Below, piece after piece: positions 9,821-17,601 of a stretch of 64,000 nucleotides of DNA; positions within the stretch are counted from its first letter, which is position 1; each line of letters opens with the position of its first letter. The notes under the pieces are model-generated. The model was given only the letters and a program-made list of their open reading frames with translations. It was not told the origin of the DNA and ran no database searches. This DNA comes from Serratia marcescens (GTDB lineage: Bacteria; Pseudomonadota; Gammaproteobacteria; Enterobacterales; Enterobacteriaceae): positions 1-64,000 of the forward strand of contig NZ_MJAO01000004.1 of the NCBI RefSeq assembly GCF_001902635.1, given 5' to 3'. Made by a program: the position numbers and the translations under genes.

Positions 9821-10864
9821 ATGATCCTCGAAGGTGCTTACCAGTTGCCGGGGCGGGCCGCACGTGAGGCGGCTCGCCTGCTGGTGAACGAAAGCGGCGA
9901 GGGCGTGACGCTGCAGCGGCAGGATGAGCAACGTTACATCCCGCTGGCGGACATCACCGTTTCTGCGGCGTTGGGCAATATTCCGCTGACGCTGACCTTC
10001 AGCGACGGCGCGCGCTTCGTGCCGCATGACGACGCGGCCTTCCGCCGTTGGTTCTATCAGCGCCGCTCGCCGGGTTGGGTGCATCGTCTCGAACGTCATA
10101 AACGTGGCGTCGCTCTAGCGTTGCTGATGACGCTGCTGGCGGTGGTGGCTTATGTTTATGTGGTACTGCCCTGGGCGAGCAGCGAGATCTCCATGCGCAT
10201 TCCCACGTCGGTGGAACAGACGCTGGGCGAACATACACAGACGTTTTTGAGCCAGAGCGGTTTCAAGCCTTCTGCTCTGCCGGCCGAACGGCAACAGGCG
10301 TTGCAGCAGCTGTTTCGGCAGGTGATGCCGACTGATATGCGCCAGGAGCGCACGCCACTGTCGCTGAAGTTGATGGCGGTGCCCGGTGCACCGAACGCCT
10401 TTATGTTGTCGGACGGCACGCTGGTGCTCAGCGATGGGCTGGTCGCCTTGTCGAAAAACGACGATGGGTTGGCGGCGGTGATGCTGCACGAGATGGGGCA
10501 TCACGCTCATCGCCATCCGATGCGCATGCTGGTGCGCTCGTCACTGGTGGCGTTGACGCTGATGTGGATGACCGGCGACGTGAGCGGCATTGGCGACACG
10601 CTGCTGCAGTCTGCGTCCTTCGTGAATGAAATGCAGTTTTCCCGCGGTATGGAACGTGAGGCGGATGCGTTTGCCATCGCGGAAATGCGGCGCCAGGGGC
10701 GTTCGCTGGCGGAAATGGCGGCGATCTATCGCGCGTTAGCGCAGGCACCTGAGCGGGATACGGCTGATGGCTGGGCGCTGCCGGCCTGGCTCAGCACCCA
10801 TCCGGCGATGCAGGAACGGCTGGAGGCGGTGAACAAGGCGATGGCGCAACCGCCGCGACAGTAA
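9821..10864 (+). CDS. Membrane-anchored M48-family metallopeptidase
   Basis: This 347-residue protein is a predicted zinc peptidase. Residues 1-90 form a cytosolic-looking domain, a membrane segment spans about 97-117, and the C-terminal part is an M48 catalytic domain with HEMGH at 223-227 and the third zinc ligand Glu280 in EREAD. The catalytic part would face the periplasm if the basic residues before the membrane segment stay inside. ATG 9821 is chosen because it falls eight bases after the yjgN-like stop and starts the recognisable MILEGAYQLPG sequence. Pairing with a DUF898 protein suggests envelope quality control, which is inference. Confidence 0.88.
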   Translation: MILEGAYQLPGRAAREAARLLVNESGEGVTLQRQDEQRYIPLADITVSAALGNIPLTLTFSDGARFVPHDDAAFRRWFYQRRSPGWVHRLERHKRGVALALLMTLLAVVAYVYVVLPWASSEISMRIPTSVEQTLGEHTQTFLSQSGFKPSALPAERQQALQQLFRQVMPTDMRQERTPLSLKLMAVPGAPNAFMLSDGTLVLSDGLVALSKNDDGLAAVMLHEMGHHAHRHPMRMLVRSSLVALTLMWMTGDVSGIGDTLLQSASFVNEMQFSRGMEREADAFAIAEMRRQGRSLAEMAAIYRALAQAPERDTADGWALPAWLSTHPAMQERLEAVNKAMAQPPRQ

Positions 10865-10866
10865 TA

Positions 10867-10898
10867 AAAAAGCCCCCGGTTTTCACCGGGGGCTTTTT
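10867..10898. terminator. Bidirectional terminator (M48 gene / gpmA)
   Basis: A long stem of A5GCCCCCGGT with its complement and a short TTTC loop has A and T tracts on both sides, so it works for both converging genes. Confidence 0.92.
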
Positions 10899-10913
10899 CG
10901 TTAACGGGCGAAA

Positions 10914-11666
10914 TTACTTCGCTTTACCTTGGTTGGCTACGGCAGCCGCTTTTGCAGCGATCTCGTCGGCATTGCCCAGGTAGTAACGTTTGGTTGGCTT
11001 GAAGTTCTCGTCGAACTCATACACCAATGGCACGCCGGTTGGGATGTTCAGCTCGAGGATTTCGTCTTCGCTCAGGTTATCCAGGTATTTCACCAGCGCG
11101 CGCAGGGAGTTGCCGTGCGCCGCAACGATCACGCGCTCGCCGCTCTTGATGCGTGGCAGGATCTCTTCGTCCCAGTAAGGGATAACGCGCTCGATGGTCA
11201 GCGCCAGGCTTTCGGTCAGCGGCAGCTCTTGCTCGGTCAGCGCGGAGTAACGCGGATCGTGGCCAGGGTAACGCTCGTCTTCTTTGGTCAGCTCCGGTGG
11301 GGTCACCGCGAAGCCGCGACGCCACTGTTTCACCTGCTCGTCGCCGTATTTCTCGGCGGTTTCCGCTTTGTTCAGACCCTGCAGCGCGCCGTAGTGACGT
11401 TCGTTCAGCTTCCAGGATTTTTCGGTCGGCAACCAGGCCTGATCCAGCTCGTCGAGGATGTTCCACAGGGTGTGGATCGCGCGCTTCAGTACGGAGGTGT
11501 AAGCGAAGTCGAAAGCGAAACCTTCATCTTTCAACAGCTTGCCTGCTGCTTTCGCTTCGGTGCGGCCCTTGTCGGACAGATCAACATCATACCAACCGGT
11601 GAAGCGGTTTTCTTGGTTCCACTGGCTTTCGCCGTGACGCACCAGAACCAGCTTAGTTACAGCCAT
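10914..11666 (-). CDS. gpmA: 2,3-bisphosphoglycerate-dependent phosphoglycerate mutase GpmA
   Basis: GpmA interconverts 3- and 2-phosphoglycerate in glycolysis and gluconeogenesis. The 250-residue product has the phosphohistidine motif LVRHGES at residues 7-13, the substrate residues of [12 protein letters not shown] and the second active-site histidine in [11 protein letters not shown] ribosome site (AAGGAGT) precedes the ATG. A near-consensus Fur box lies 33 bp upstream. E. coli gpmA is also a Fur target, so iron control appears to be conserved. Confidence 0.97.
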   Translation of the reverse strand: MAVTKLVLVRHGESQWNQENRFTGWYDVDLSDKGRTEAKAAGKLLKDEGFAFDFAYTSVLKRAIHTLWNILDELDQAWLPTEKSWKLNERHYGALQGLNKAETAEKYGDEQVKQWRRGFAVTPPELTKEDERYPGHDPRYSALTEQELPLTESLALTIERVIPYWDEEILPRIKSGERVIVAAHGNSLRALVKYLDNLSEDEILELNIPTGVPLVYEFDENFKPTKRYYLGNADEIAAKAAAVANQGKAK

Positions 11667-11698
11667 AGCTTAACTCCTTAATAATCTGACATTTCAAT

Positions 11699-11717
11699 GA
11701 TAACGAAAATCATTATA
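11699..11717 (-). promoter_or_regulatory. Fur box upstream of gpmA
   Basis: GATAACGAAAATCATTATA matches 16 of 19 positions of the Fur consensus GATAATGATAATCATTATC. Its near edge is 33 bp from the gpmA start codon, within promoter distance. Confidence 0.8.
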
Positions 11718-11838
11718 TTGCCGCGGGCCGGGGCTCGGCAATCGATAGTGTCTAACCATAGCCAATTTCTTGCCGCAAAGTAAGGGCTGTCGAAAGGAAA
11801 AAGCTGAATCGTTCAGGCTGGCGCTACGGCGGGAGAAA

Positions 11839-11868
11839 CGGCGCGCTGGAATCGCTCCGTGCGCGCCG
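11839..11868 (-). terminator. Possible psiF terminator
   Basis: An 8-bp GC stem (CGGCGCGC with GCGCGCCG) around a 14-base loop lies just after the psiF stop and is followed on the minus strand by TTTCTC. The T tract is weak. Confidence 0.4.
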
Positions 11869-11882
11869 TGGCGTGGGGAAAA

Positions 11883-12230
11883 TCAGGCCGATTTTTTCAG
11901 GCAGTTGCTCATAAAGGTTTTACGTGCGTCGCCCTTCAGATTCTTGGTCTTGGCGTCGGCATTGCAGGTTTTCATTTTCTGCTGCTGCGGCGTCAGGGTT
12001 TTGCCCGTCGCGGCGGTGCCTTCGGATTTCAGACAGGTGCTCATGAAGGTGGAGCGATCCGCGCCTTTCAGCGACTTGGTGGAAGCCTGCTGGTTGCAAT
12101 CGGTCATGCGTTTCTGTTGGGCCGTCTGCGCCGGGGAAGGCGTTTTTGTCGCCGTCGTCGTATCGGCCGCCATCAGATTGGTGCTCAGCATTAAGCCCGC
12201 CAGCAATGGAAGTGCAGTAATCAGACGCAT
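11883..12230 (-). CDS. psiF: PsiF-repeat periplasmic protein
   Basis: The 115-residue protein starts with a signal peptide (MRLITALPLLAGLMLSTNLMA, cleavage after residue 21). Two PsiF repeats follow, each with the form QQKRMxxCN...LKGxxRxxFMSxCLK. E. coli PsiF is a phosphate-starvation protein encoded beside phoA, and its molecular role is not known. Four cysteines, two per repeat, may form disulfides in the periplasm. ATG 12230 has a GAAGGA ribosome site. I found no clear PhoB box upstream, so phosphate control is not shown here. Confidence 0.88.
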   Translation of the reverse strand: MRLITALPLLAGLMLSTNLMAADTTTATKTPSPAQTAQQKRMTDCNQQASTKSLKGADRSTFMSTCLKSEGTAATGKTLTPQQQKMKTCNADAKTKNLKGDARKTFMSNCLKKSA

Positions 12231-12427
12231 AGGTGTTCCTTCAGCTATTGACTGGCCGCCATCGGCCAAAAATTGTGACGTTGCACAAGGCGTTGTGCTT
12301 ATCACGGTAGCCTGAGTGTAGTGCGCGCTTTGGAATAAGGAAAGGTGAGCGCCGGTAGGGGGATAGCGCTAAAAGGTAAGCATTTATAACAAATCGCCCC
12401 CGGCCGCACGGCGAGGGGCGTGGCGGG

Positions 12428-13471
12428 TTAGATAGGATAAAACTGATAATGCGTGGCGCTGCGGTAGCGGTTCCCCGGCTGCAGCCAGCAGTCCGGCTGT
12501 GGCCACTCCGGGTGATGCGGGCTGTCCGGCAAAAATTCGCTCTCCAGCGCCACGCCGGCATGGTTGGCGTAGCTGCCGCCATCGCGCGCCGGCGTGCCGG
12601 CCAGATAGTTGCCGCTGTAGAGTTGCAGCGCGGGCGCGTCGGTGAATACGCTCATCTGCACTTGCCCATCGGCGGACCACAAATGGGCCGCCGGGCTCTC
12701 CAGCGCGCCGCAGGCGCGGTGCAGCAGAAAAGCATGATCGTAGCCTTTAACCCGCTGCTGGTCACGATCGCGCAGGAAATCCTGCAGCAGCGTTTTTGGC
12801 TGGCGGAAATCCATGCCGCTGTCGTCCACCGGCGTCAGTTCGGCGCAGGGAATGCCTTCGGCGTCGACGGGCAGATAGCGATCGGCAAACAGCTGCAGCC
12901 GCTGGGCGCGGGCGTCGGTACCGGCGCCGTCCAGGTTGAAATAGGCGTGGTTGGTGAGATTGACCGGGCAGGGGCGATCGACCTGCGCCAGATAGCTGAT
13001 TTCCAGGCGATTATCATGGGTCAGGTAATAGCAAACCTGCACGTCGAGATTGCCGGGAAAACCCTGATCGCCATCCGCCGAGTGCAGCGCGTAGCAGACC
13101 TGCTGCTCGTCGTGCCGTACCCGGCGCCAGCGGCGAGCGTGAAAGCCGTCGGGGCCGCCGTGCAGCTGGTGGGCGCCCTGATTGGCGATCAGCGCATGGG
13201 ATTTCCCGTCGATGGGCAGACTGGCGTTGGCGATGCGGTTGGCGTAACGGCCGACGGTGGCACCCAGATAGGCGCTCTGGCGTTGATAATCCGCCGCGCT
13301 GCGGCATCCGAGCAGCAGCTCGCGCCGCTCACCGGATTTGAGCGGCAAGACGGCGGACAGCCAGGTGGCGCCCCAGTCCATCAGGGTGACGGTCATGCCG
13401 GCGGCGTTTTGCAGCTGCGTCAGTTGGTAAGGCTGCCCGTCGGGCGCCGCCGCCGTGGTAGCCGTCAGCAT
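12428..13471 (-). CDS. galM: Galactose mutarotase GalM (aldose 1-epimerase)
   Basis: GalM interconverts alpha and beta anomers of galactose so that GalK can use the alpha form. The 347-residue product shows the family landmarks NRIANA, the [10 protein letters not shown] segment with the catalytic histidine, and [14 protein letters not shown] near the C-terminus with the catalytic glutamate. It is last in galT-galK-galM and overlaps the galK end by seven bases, so it should be translated with galK. Identity to E. coli GalM is good but less than for galK and galT. Confidence 0.95.
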   Translation of the reverse strand: MLTATTAAAPDGQPYQLTQLQNAAGMTVTLMDWGATWLSAVLPLKSGERRELLLGCRSAADYQRQSAYLGATVGRYANRIANASLPIDGKSHALIANQGAHQLHGGPDGFHARRWRRVRHDEQQVCYALHSADGDQGFPGNLDVQVCYYLTHDNRLEISYLAQVDRPCPVNLTNHAYFNLDGAGTDARAQRLQLFADRYLPVDAEGIPCAELTPVDDSGMDFRQPKTLLQDFLRDRDQQRVKGYDHAFLLHRACGALESPAAHLWSADGQVQMSVFTDAPALQLYSGNYLAGTPARDGGSYANHAGVALESEFLPDSPHHPEWPQPDCWLQPGNRYRSATHYQFYPI

Positions 13472-14616
13472 GCGCCGGCTCCCTGCGAGGCCTGGCAGAC
13501 ATAAAACGTTTCCCGCAGCCCACCGGTTTGCAGCGGATATTCGCGCGCCACGGCGGCGCGCACCGTTTCCACGAGATCCTGCGGCATCAGCGCGACGATA
13601 CAGCCGCCGAAACCGCCGCCGGTCATGCGCACGCCGCCGTGCGGGCCGATCGTCGCTTTGACGATCTCGACCAGCCGATCGATCGGCGGCACGGTGATTT
13701 CAAAGTCGTCGCGCATCGAGGCGTGCGATTCAGCCATCAGTCGGCCCATGCGTTGCAGATCGCCGGCCGCCAGCGCCTCGGCCGCCGCCAGGGTGCGGGC
13801 GTTCTCGCTGATGACGTGGCGCGCGCGTTTGGCCACCCGCGGGTCCAGCAGGTGTTGGCGCGCCCCAAACTGTTCCGGGCTGACGTCGCGCAGCGCCTTG
13901 ACGCCGAAGAAGCGTGCCGCTTCTTCGCACTGTTTGCGACGGGTGTTGTATTCGCTGTCCACCAGCCCGCGTTGCACGTTGGAGTTGATGATCACCACCG
14001 CGACGTTGTCCGGCATCGGTACCGCGCGGGTCTCCAATGAGCGACAGTCGATCAGCAGGGCGTTGCCGCGCCGGCCGAGCGCAGAGATCAACTGATCCAT
14101 GATGCCGCAGTTGCAGCCGACGAACTGGTTCTCCGCCTCCTGGCCGTTCAGCGCCAGCGCTACGCCGTCCAGCGGCAGGTGATAGAGCGCCTGCAGCGCC
14201 TGGCCCACCGCCACTTCCAGCGCTGCGGAGGAGCTGAGCCCCGCGCCCTGCGGCACATTACCGGCGATCACCAGGTCCGCGCCGCCGAAATCGGCGTTGC
14301 GGCGCTGAAGATGCTTCACCACGCCACGCACATAGTCGGACCAGCGCTGATCGGGATGGTTGACGATCGGATCGTCGAGCGAGAATTGATCCTGCTGGTT
14401 TTGATAATCGGCGGCGAGCACGCGGATCTGACGGTCGTCACGCTTGGCGCAGGCGATGACGGTTTGGTAATCGATGGCGCAGGGCAGCACGAAGCCGTCG
14501 TTGTAATCGGTATGTTCGCCGATCAGGTTCACCCGCCCCGGCGCCTGAATGGTCAGCGCCGGCGCGTAGCCGAAGTGTTCGGTAAACAGAGAATGGGTAA
14601 GCTGTTTCAGGCTCAT
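13465..14616 (-). CDS. galK: Galactokinase GalK
   Basis: GalK phosphorylates alpha-galactose with ATP to galactose 1-phosphate in the Leloir pathway. The 383-residue GHMP kinase carries the galactose signature [19 protein letters not shown] near residue 28, the ATP-binding loop [13 protein letters not shown] and the C-terminal GGGFGGC motif. Its start overlaps the galT stop by four bases and its end overlaps galM by seven, so the three genes form one tightly coupled unit driven by the gal promoter before galT. Confidence 0.97.
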   Translation of the reverse strand: MSLKQLTHSLFTEHFGYAPALTIQAPGRVNLIGEHTDYNDGFVLPCAIDYQTVIACAKRDDRQIRVLAADYQNQQDQFSLDDPIVNHPDQRWSDYVRGVVKHLQRRNADFGGADLVIAGNVPQGAGLSSSAALEVAVGQALQALYHLPLDGVALALNGQEAENQFVGCNCGIMDQLISALGRRGNALLIDCRSLETRAVPMPDNVAVVIINSNVQRGLVDSEYNTRRKQCEEAARFFGVKALRDVSPEQFGARQHLLDPRVAKRARHVISENARTLAAAEALAAGDLQRMGRLMAESHASMRDDFEITVPPIDRLVEIVKATIGPHGGVRMTGGGFGGCIVALMPQDLVETVRAAVAREYPLQTGGLRETFYVCQASQGAGAC

Positions 14617-15665
14617 GCTTGGGCTCCGGCTTCACGGTAATGAATATCGCTGACGGCGCGCAGACGTTCTGCGGCCTGTTCGGCGGTCAGGTCGCGCTGG
14701 GTTTCCGCCAACATCTCGTAACCGACCATAAATTTGCGCACGCTGGCGGAACGCAGCAGCGGCGGATAGAAATGAGCGTGCAGCTGCCAGTGCCGGTTGT
14801 CGGCGCCGTTGAACGGCGCACCGTGCCACCCCATCGAGTAGGGGAAAGAGCACTGGAACAGGTTGTCGTAGCGACTGGTCAGCTTTTTCAGCGCCAGCGC
14901 CAGATCGTGGCTTTGCGCCGCGCTGAGATCGGTGATGCGCTGTATCGCGGCTTTCGGCAGCAGCAGCGTTTCAAACGGCCAGGCGGCCCAGTAGGGCACC
15001 ACCGCCAGCCAGTGTTCGGTGTTCACCACGATGCGCTCGCCTGCGGCCAGTTCGCGCTGCGCATAGTCCAGCAGCAGCGGGGAGGCGTGTTCGCAGAAAT
15101 ACGCCTGTTGCAGGCGATCTTCGCGCTCGGCCTCGTTCGGCAGAAAACTGTTGGCCCAGACCTGCCCATGTGGGTGCGGGTTGGAACAGCCCATCGCTGC
15201 GCCTTTGTTTTCGAACAGCTGCACCCAGGGGTAGTGTTTGCCCAGCTCATCGGTTTGCGCCTGCCAGGCAGCGACCACCTGCTCCAGCGCCGGCAGCGTC
15301 AATTCGGGCAGGGTCTTGCTGTGATCGGGAGAGAAGCAGATCACCCGGCTGACGCCGCGCGCGCTCTGGCTGCGCATCAGCGGATCCCGGCTGTCGGGCG
15401 CCGGCGGCGTATCGCTCATCAGCGCGGCGAAATCGTTGGTAAAGACGTAGGTGCCGCGGTAATCCGGATTGCGATCGCCGGTTACGCGCGCGTTGCCGGG
15501 GCACAGGAAACAGTCGGGATCGTGTGCCGGCAGCATTTCCGCGGGCACGGCTTCCTGTTGGCCCTGCCAGGGGCGCTTGGCGCGGTGCGGCGAGACCAGC
15601 ACCCATTGGTCGCTCAGCGGGTTGTAGCGGCGGTGCGGATGGTCGATAGGGTTAAATTCCGTCAT
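14613..15665 (-). CDS. galT: Galactose-1-phosphate uridylyltransferase GalT
   Basis: GalT exchanges UMP between UDP-glucose and galactose 1-phosphate. The 350-residue product matches E. coli GalT from [17 protein letters not shown] onward. It has the nucleophile motif HPHGQ within [12 protein letters not shown] and the metal-site cysteines of the N-terminal half (DCFLCPGN). ATG 15665 is used because it gives the E. coli N-terminus and has AAGGAAC upstream. In E. coli galE precedes galT; here galT is first and galE is not in the window, so UDP-galactose 4-epimerase must come from elsewhere. Confidence 0.97.
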   Translation of the reverse strand: MTEFNPIDHPHRRYNPLSDQWVLVSPHRAKRPWQGQQEAVPAEMLPAHDPDCFLCPGNARVTGDRNPDYRGTYVFTNDFAALMSDTPPAPDSRDPLMRSQSARGVSRVICFSPDHSKTLPELTLPALEQVVAAWQAQTDELGKHYPWVQLFENKGAAMGCSNPHPHGQVWANSFLPNEAEREDRLQQAYFCEHASPLLLDYAQRELAAGERIVVNTEHWLAVVPYWAAWPFETLLLPKAAIQRITDLSAAQSHDLALALKKLTSRYDNLFQCSFPYSMGWHGAPFNGADNRHWQLHAHFYPPLLRSASVRKFMVGYEMLAETQRDLTAEQAAERLRAVSDIHYREAGAQA

Positions 15666-15691
15666 ACGGTTCCTTTCATGGCGCTGCGGTG

Positions 15692-15707
15692 GTGTAATCG
15701 CTTTCAA
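15692..15707. promoter_or_regulatory. gal operator OI (GalR/GalS)
   Basis: GTGTAATCGCTTTCAA matches 15 of 16 positions of GTGKAANCGNTTNCAC. Its centre is about +51 from the predicted start site and 111 bp from OE. E. coli OI is at +53.5. Confidence 0.85.
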
Positions 15708-15757
15708 TCACCGTTTTAACGCGCCCTTTGCTGGACAGGGAGAGGTTATTGCGCAAA

Positions 15758-15766
15758 AAGATAGCA
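15758..15766 (-). promoter_or_regulatory. galT extended -10 promoter
   Basis: On the minus strand TGCTATCTT fits an extended -10 element, comparable to TGCTATGG of E. coli galP1. It predicts a start site near 15751. Confidence 0.75.
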
Positions 15767-15784
15767 CGACCGCGGCGGTAAAAA

Positions 15785-15800
15785 GGTGATCTAACGCGAA
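15785..15800 (-). promoter_or_regulatory. Half-conserved CRP site of gal
   Basis: One half (GGTGA on the plus strand, TCACC on the minus) is good and the other is poor. The centre is 41.5 bp from the predicted start, the class II position used at E. coli galP1. Confidence 0.6.
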
Positions 15801-15802
15801 AA

Positions 15803-15818
15803 ATGGAATCGTTTACAC
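15803..15818. promoter_or_regulatory. gal operator OE (GalR/GalS)
   Basis: On the minus strand GTGTAAACGATTCCAT differs from E. coli OE, as I recall it, only at the last base and matches 15 of 16 consensus positions. Its centre is about 60 bp upstream of the predicted start site. Confidence 0.9.
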
Positions 15819-15913
15819 TTTGATGGCACGACCAGACAGGCGGAGGGATGCTGGTTGTAAGGTAAGGCGTGGTGTAGGGGTGAGGTACTTGTGATAGCGT
15901 TTTCACCCGGCCA

Positions 15914-15939
15914 GCCGGCAGAGAGCGCTCTCTGCCGGC
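15914..15939. repeat. 26-bp perfect palindrome after the CPBP gene
   Basis: The sequence reads the same on both strands with no spacer, its arms beginning GCCGGCAGAGAGC. It lies nine bases past the stop codon of the CPBP gene. It could act as an mRNA-stabilising hairpin or terminator, but no T tract follows. Confidence 0.6.
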
Positions 15940-15947
15940 GTCAGCCG

Positions 15948-16766
15948 TTAAGGGTGCTGATACAACGGGTAGGTGAAGAACAGCAGATGGGTCAGGTTAA
16001 GCCCGAAATGGAACAGGATCGGCACCCACAGGCGGCCGCTCCACATCCATGCCAGGCCATAGATCAACCCGGCCAGGGTGGCGAAGATCACCATCAGCAG
16101 GCCGCCGGCCAGATGCGCGGCGCCGAACACGGCGGCGGCGATGATCAGCGCCGGCCAGGCGCCCAGCCACTGGCTGAGCCGCTGTTGCAGGTAGCCACGA
16201 AACAGCGCTTCTTCGGCCATGCAGACGAAGAACAGGTTTGCCATCACGAAAGGCAGGATCCAGGCGGGTGCATGTGGCTCGACTTTCAATCCACCTAGCG
16301 CCACGGCCAGCAGCAGCAGCGCCGGTACGGCGGCCAGCAGTGCAATCCAGCTCGCTTTGCCGGCGCTGCCGCCGCGATCGGCGGAAAACAGCGTGGGCAA
16401 GCAGGCGAACAGCAGGAAGGGCACCATTGCCTTATCGAAGTTGTAGTACATGGTGAACGGCGCGCTGAGCGGGCCGGCTTTTTCGCCGTCGATCATCAGT
16501 TGATTGTGGATGCCTGGCACCCAGTGCAAGAACAGCGCCACGCAGCCGGCGACCACCAACCCTTCCAGCGCGATCGCCAGATTGCGCTGCTCGCGGAAGC
16601 GGTGGCGCAGCCCCGCCAGCGCCACAATCGCTAACAGATAACTCAGGCTGAGTGGCGTCAGCACCCCATGATAAAGCCCCATGCCCGCCGAGGCAGCCAG
16701 GATCGCCCAGGCTATCAGCCGGTTAAACGGCAAGAAAAATAACGAAGCAGCCAGTACGCCCCACAT
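15948..16766 (-). CDS. CPBP-family intramembrane metalloprotease
   Basis: The 272-residue product has about eight membrane segments and the CPBP/Abi (CAAX-protease-like) motifs: Glu185-Glu186 in EEALFRG, His218 in FGAAHLAG and His253 in HFGLN. These are the proposed metal and catalytic residues. Family members cleave membrane or prenylated substrates, or protect against bacteriocins; the substrate here is unknown. ATG 16766 has a good AAAGGGA ribosome site; a longer frame upstream has no hydrophobic sequence that fits the fold. With the next gene it occupies the place of galE in the E. coli order. Confidence 0.88.
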   Translation of the reverse strand: MWGVLAASLFFLPFNRLIAWAILAASAGMGLYHGVLTPLSLSYLLAIVALAGLRHRFREQRNLAIALEGLVVAGCVALFLHWVPGIHNQLMIDGEKAGPLSAPFTMYYNFDKAMVPFLLFACLPTLFSADRGGSAGKASWIALLAAVPALLLLAVALGGLKVEPHAPAWILPFVMANLFFVCMAEEALFRGYLQQRLSQWLGAWPALIIAAAVFGAAHLAGGLLMVIFATLAGLIYGLAWMWSGRLWVPILFHFGLNLTHLLFFTYPLYQHP

Positions 16767-16932
16767 AATATGTCCCTTTAAAATATGTACACGGCGCTCA
16801 GCGCTTTTGCGGCGTGCGAGTATGGCGAAATTGAGCGCTAGAGCGGATAGTAGCACACCAGGATGACGCGAAAGGTCGGGGCAGTGACGGATTCGTGCAT
16901 TATGCCGGCCCACACGACCGGCGGTGATGAGG

Positions 16933-17505
16933 TCAGCCTTTCATCCATGCCTGCGAACGGGTGATTTCCGCCAGGTTTTGCAGAATATCGAGGCTCTGCT
17001 GGTGGATCTCCTGCGTCGGTGCTGCGCACAGATCGTGCAGCACGGTCACCTGGAAGCCGGCGTCGTGCGCCTGACGTGCGGTGCTCTCGATCGCCAGCGG
17101 CGTGCTGACGCCCGCCAGCAGCAGATGGTGACACCGATGCTGCCGCAGCCAGGCTAACAAATTGTTACCGGAGAAGGCGCAAACCGCTGTTTTTTCAAAC
17201 TGCAGATCGGTCTCTTCCTGCTGCAACTCGGGCACCCAACGGCAGCCCGGGCTGTTTAACCGCAGCGCGCCGATCTGTTTCAGATGGTTGAACAGCGGCG
17301 AGTGGGGCGGGATGTCATGATAATCGTCGGCGAACCCCACCCGCACCCAAATCACCGGAATTTTCCGCACCCGAGCGTAGGCCGCGGCGGCATTGACGTT
17401 GGCGAGCAGGTTGCTCGCCACCACCTGTTCGCGGCAGTGGTTGGCGCGTCCTTTAGGCCCGATCAGATCCTCGATCAGGTCAATGATAATCAACGCAGCG
17501 GACAT
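16933..17505 (-). CDS. Isochorismatase-like hydrolase lacking the cysteine nucleophile
   Basis: The 190-residue product has the isochorismatase/cysteine-hydrolase fold pattern. It keeps the first acidic residue Asp9 (IIIDLIED), the lysine Lys105 (FEKTAVCAF) and the closing motif ESTARQAHDAGF. The position that carries the catalytic cysteine in nicotinamidases and similar amidohydrolases is Ala138 (GVSTPLAIEST). True isochorismatases such as EntB and PhzD also lack it, but the rest does not resemble EntB. It may use another mechanism or be non-catalytic. It is transcribed toward the CPBP gene with a 166-bp gap. Confidence 0.82.
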   Translation of the reverse strand: MSAALIIIDLIEDLIGPKGRANHCREQVVASNLLANVNAAAAYARVRKIPVIWVRVGFADDYHDIPPHSPLFNHLKQIGALRLNSPGCRWVPELQQEETDLQFEKTAVCAFSGNNLLAWLRQHRCHHLLLAGVSTPLAIESTARQAHDAGFQVTVLHDLCAAPTQEIHQQSLDILQNLAEITRSQAWMKG

Positions 17506-17601
17506 GGCGTCTCCAGAGAATGGCCTTCTTTCTTTCTATGATAAAAGGCCAAATGTGATGTGCTGCGGTGAAGTGTTGCCGGATATGTTTGCGCCGTGTA
17601 T

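Noticed and set aside
12231-12427. A PhoB box upstream of psiF
   Set aside because: No paired CTGTCAT-like repeats at the right spacing were found.
15914-15939. Strong terminator for the CPBP gene
   Set aside because: The palindrome is perfect but has no loop and no T tract after it, so it is listed only as a repeat.
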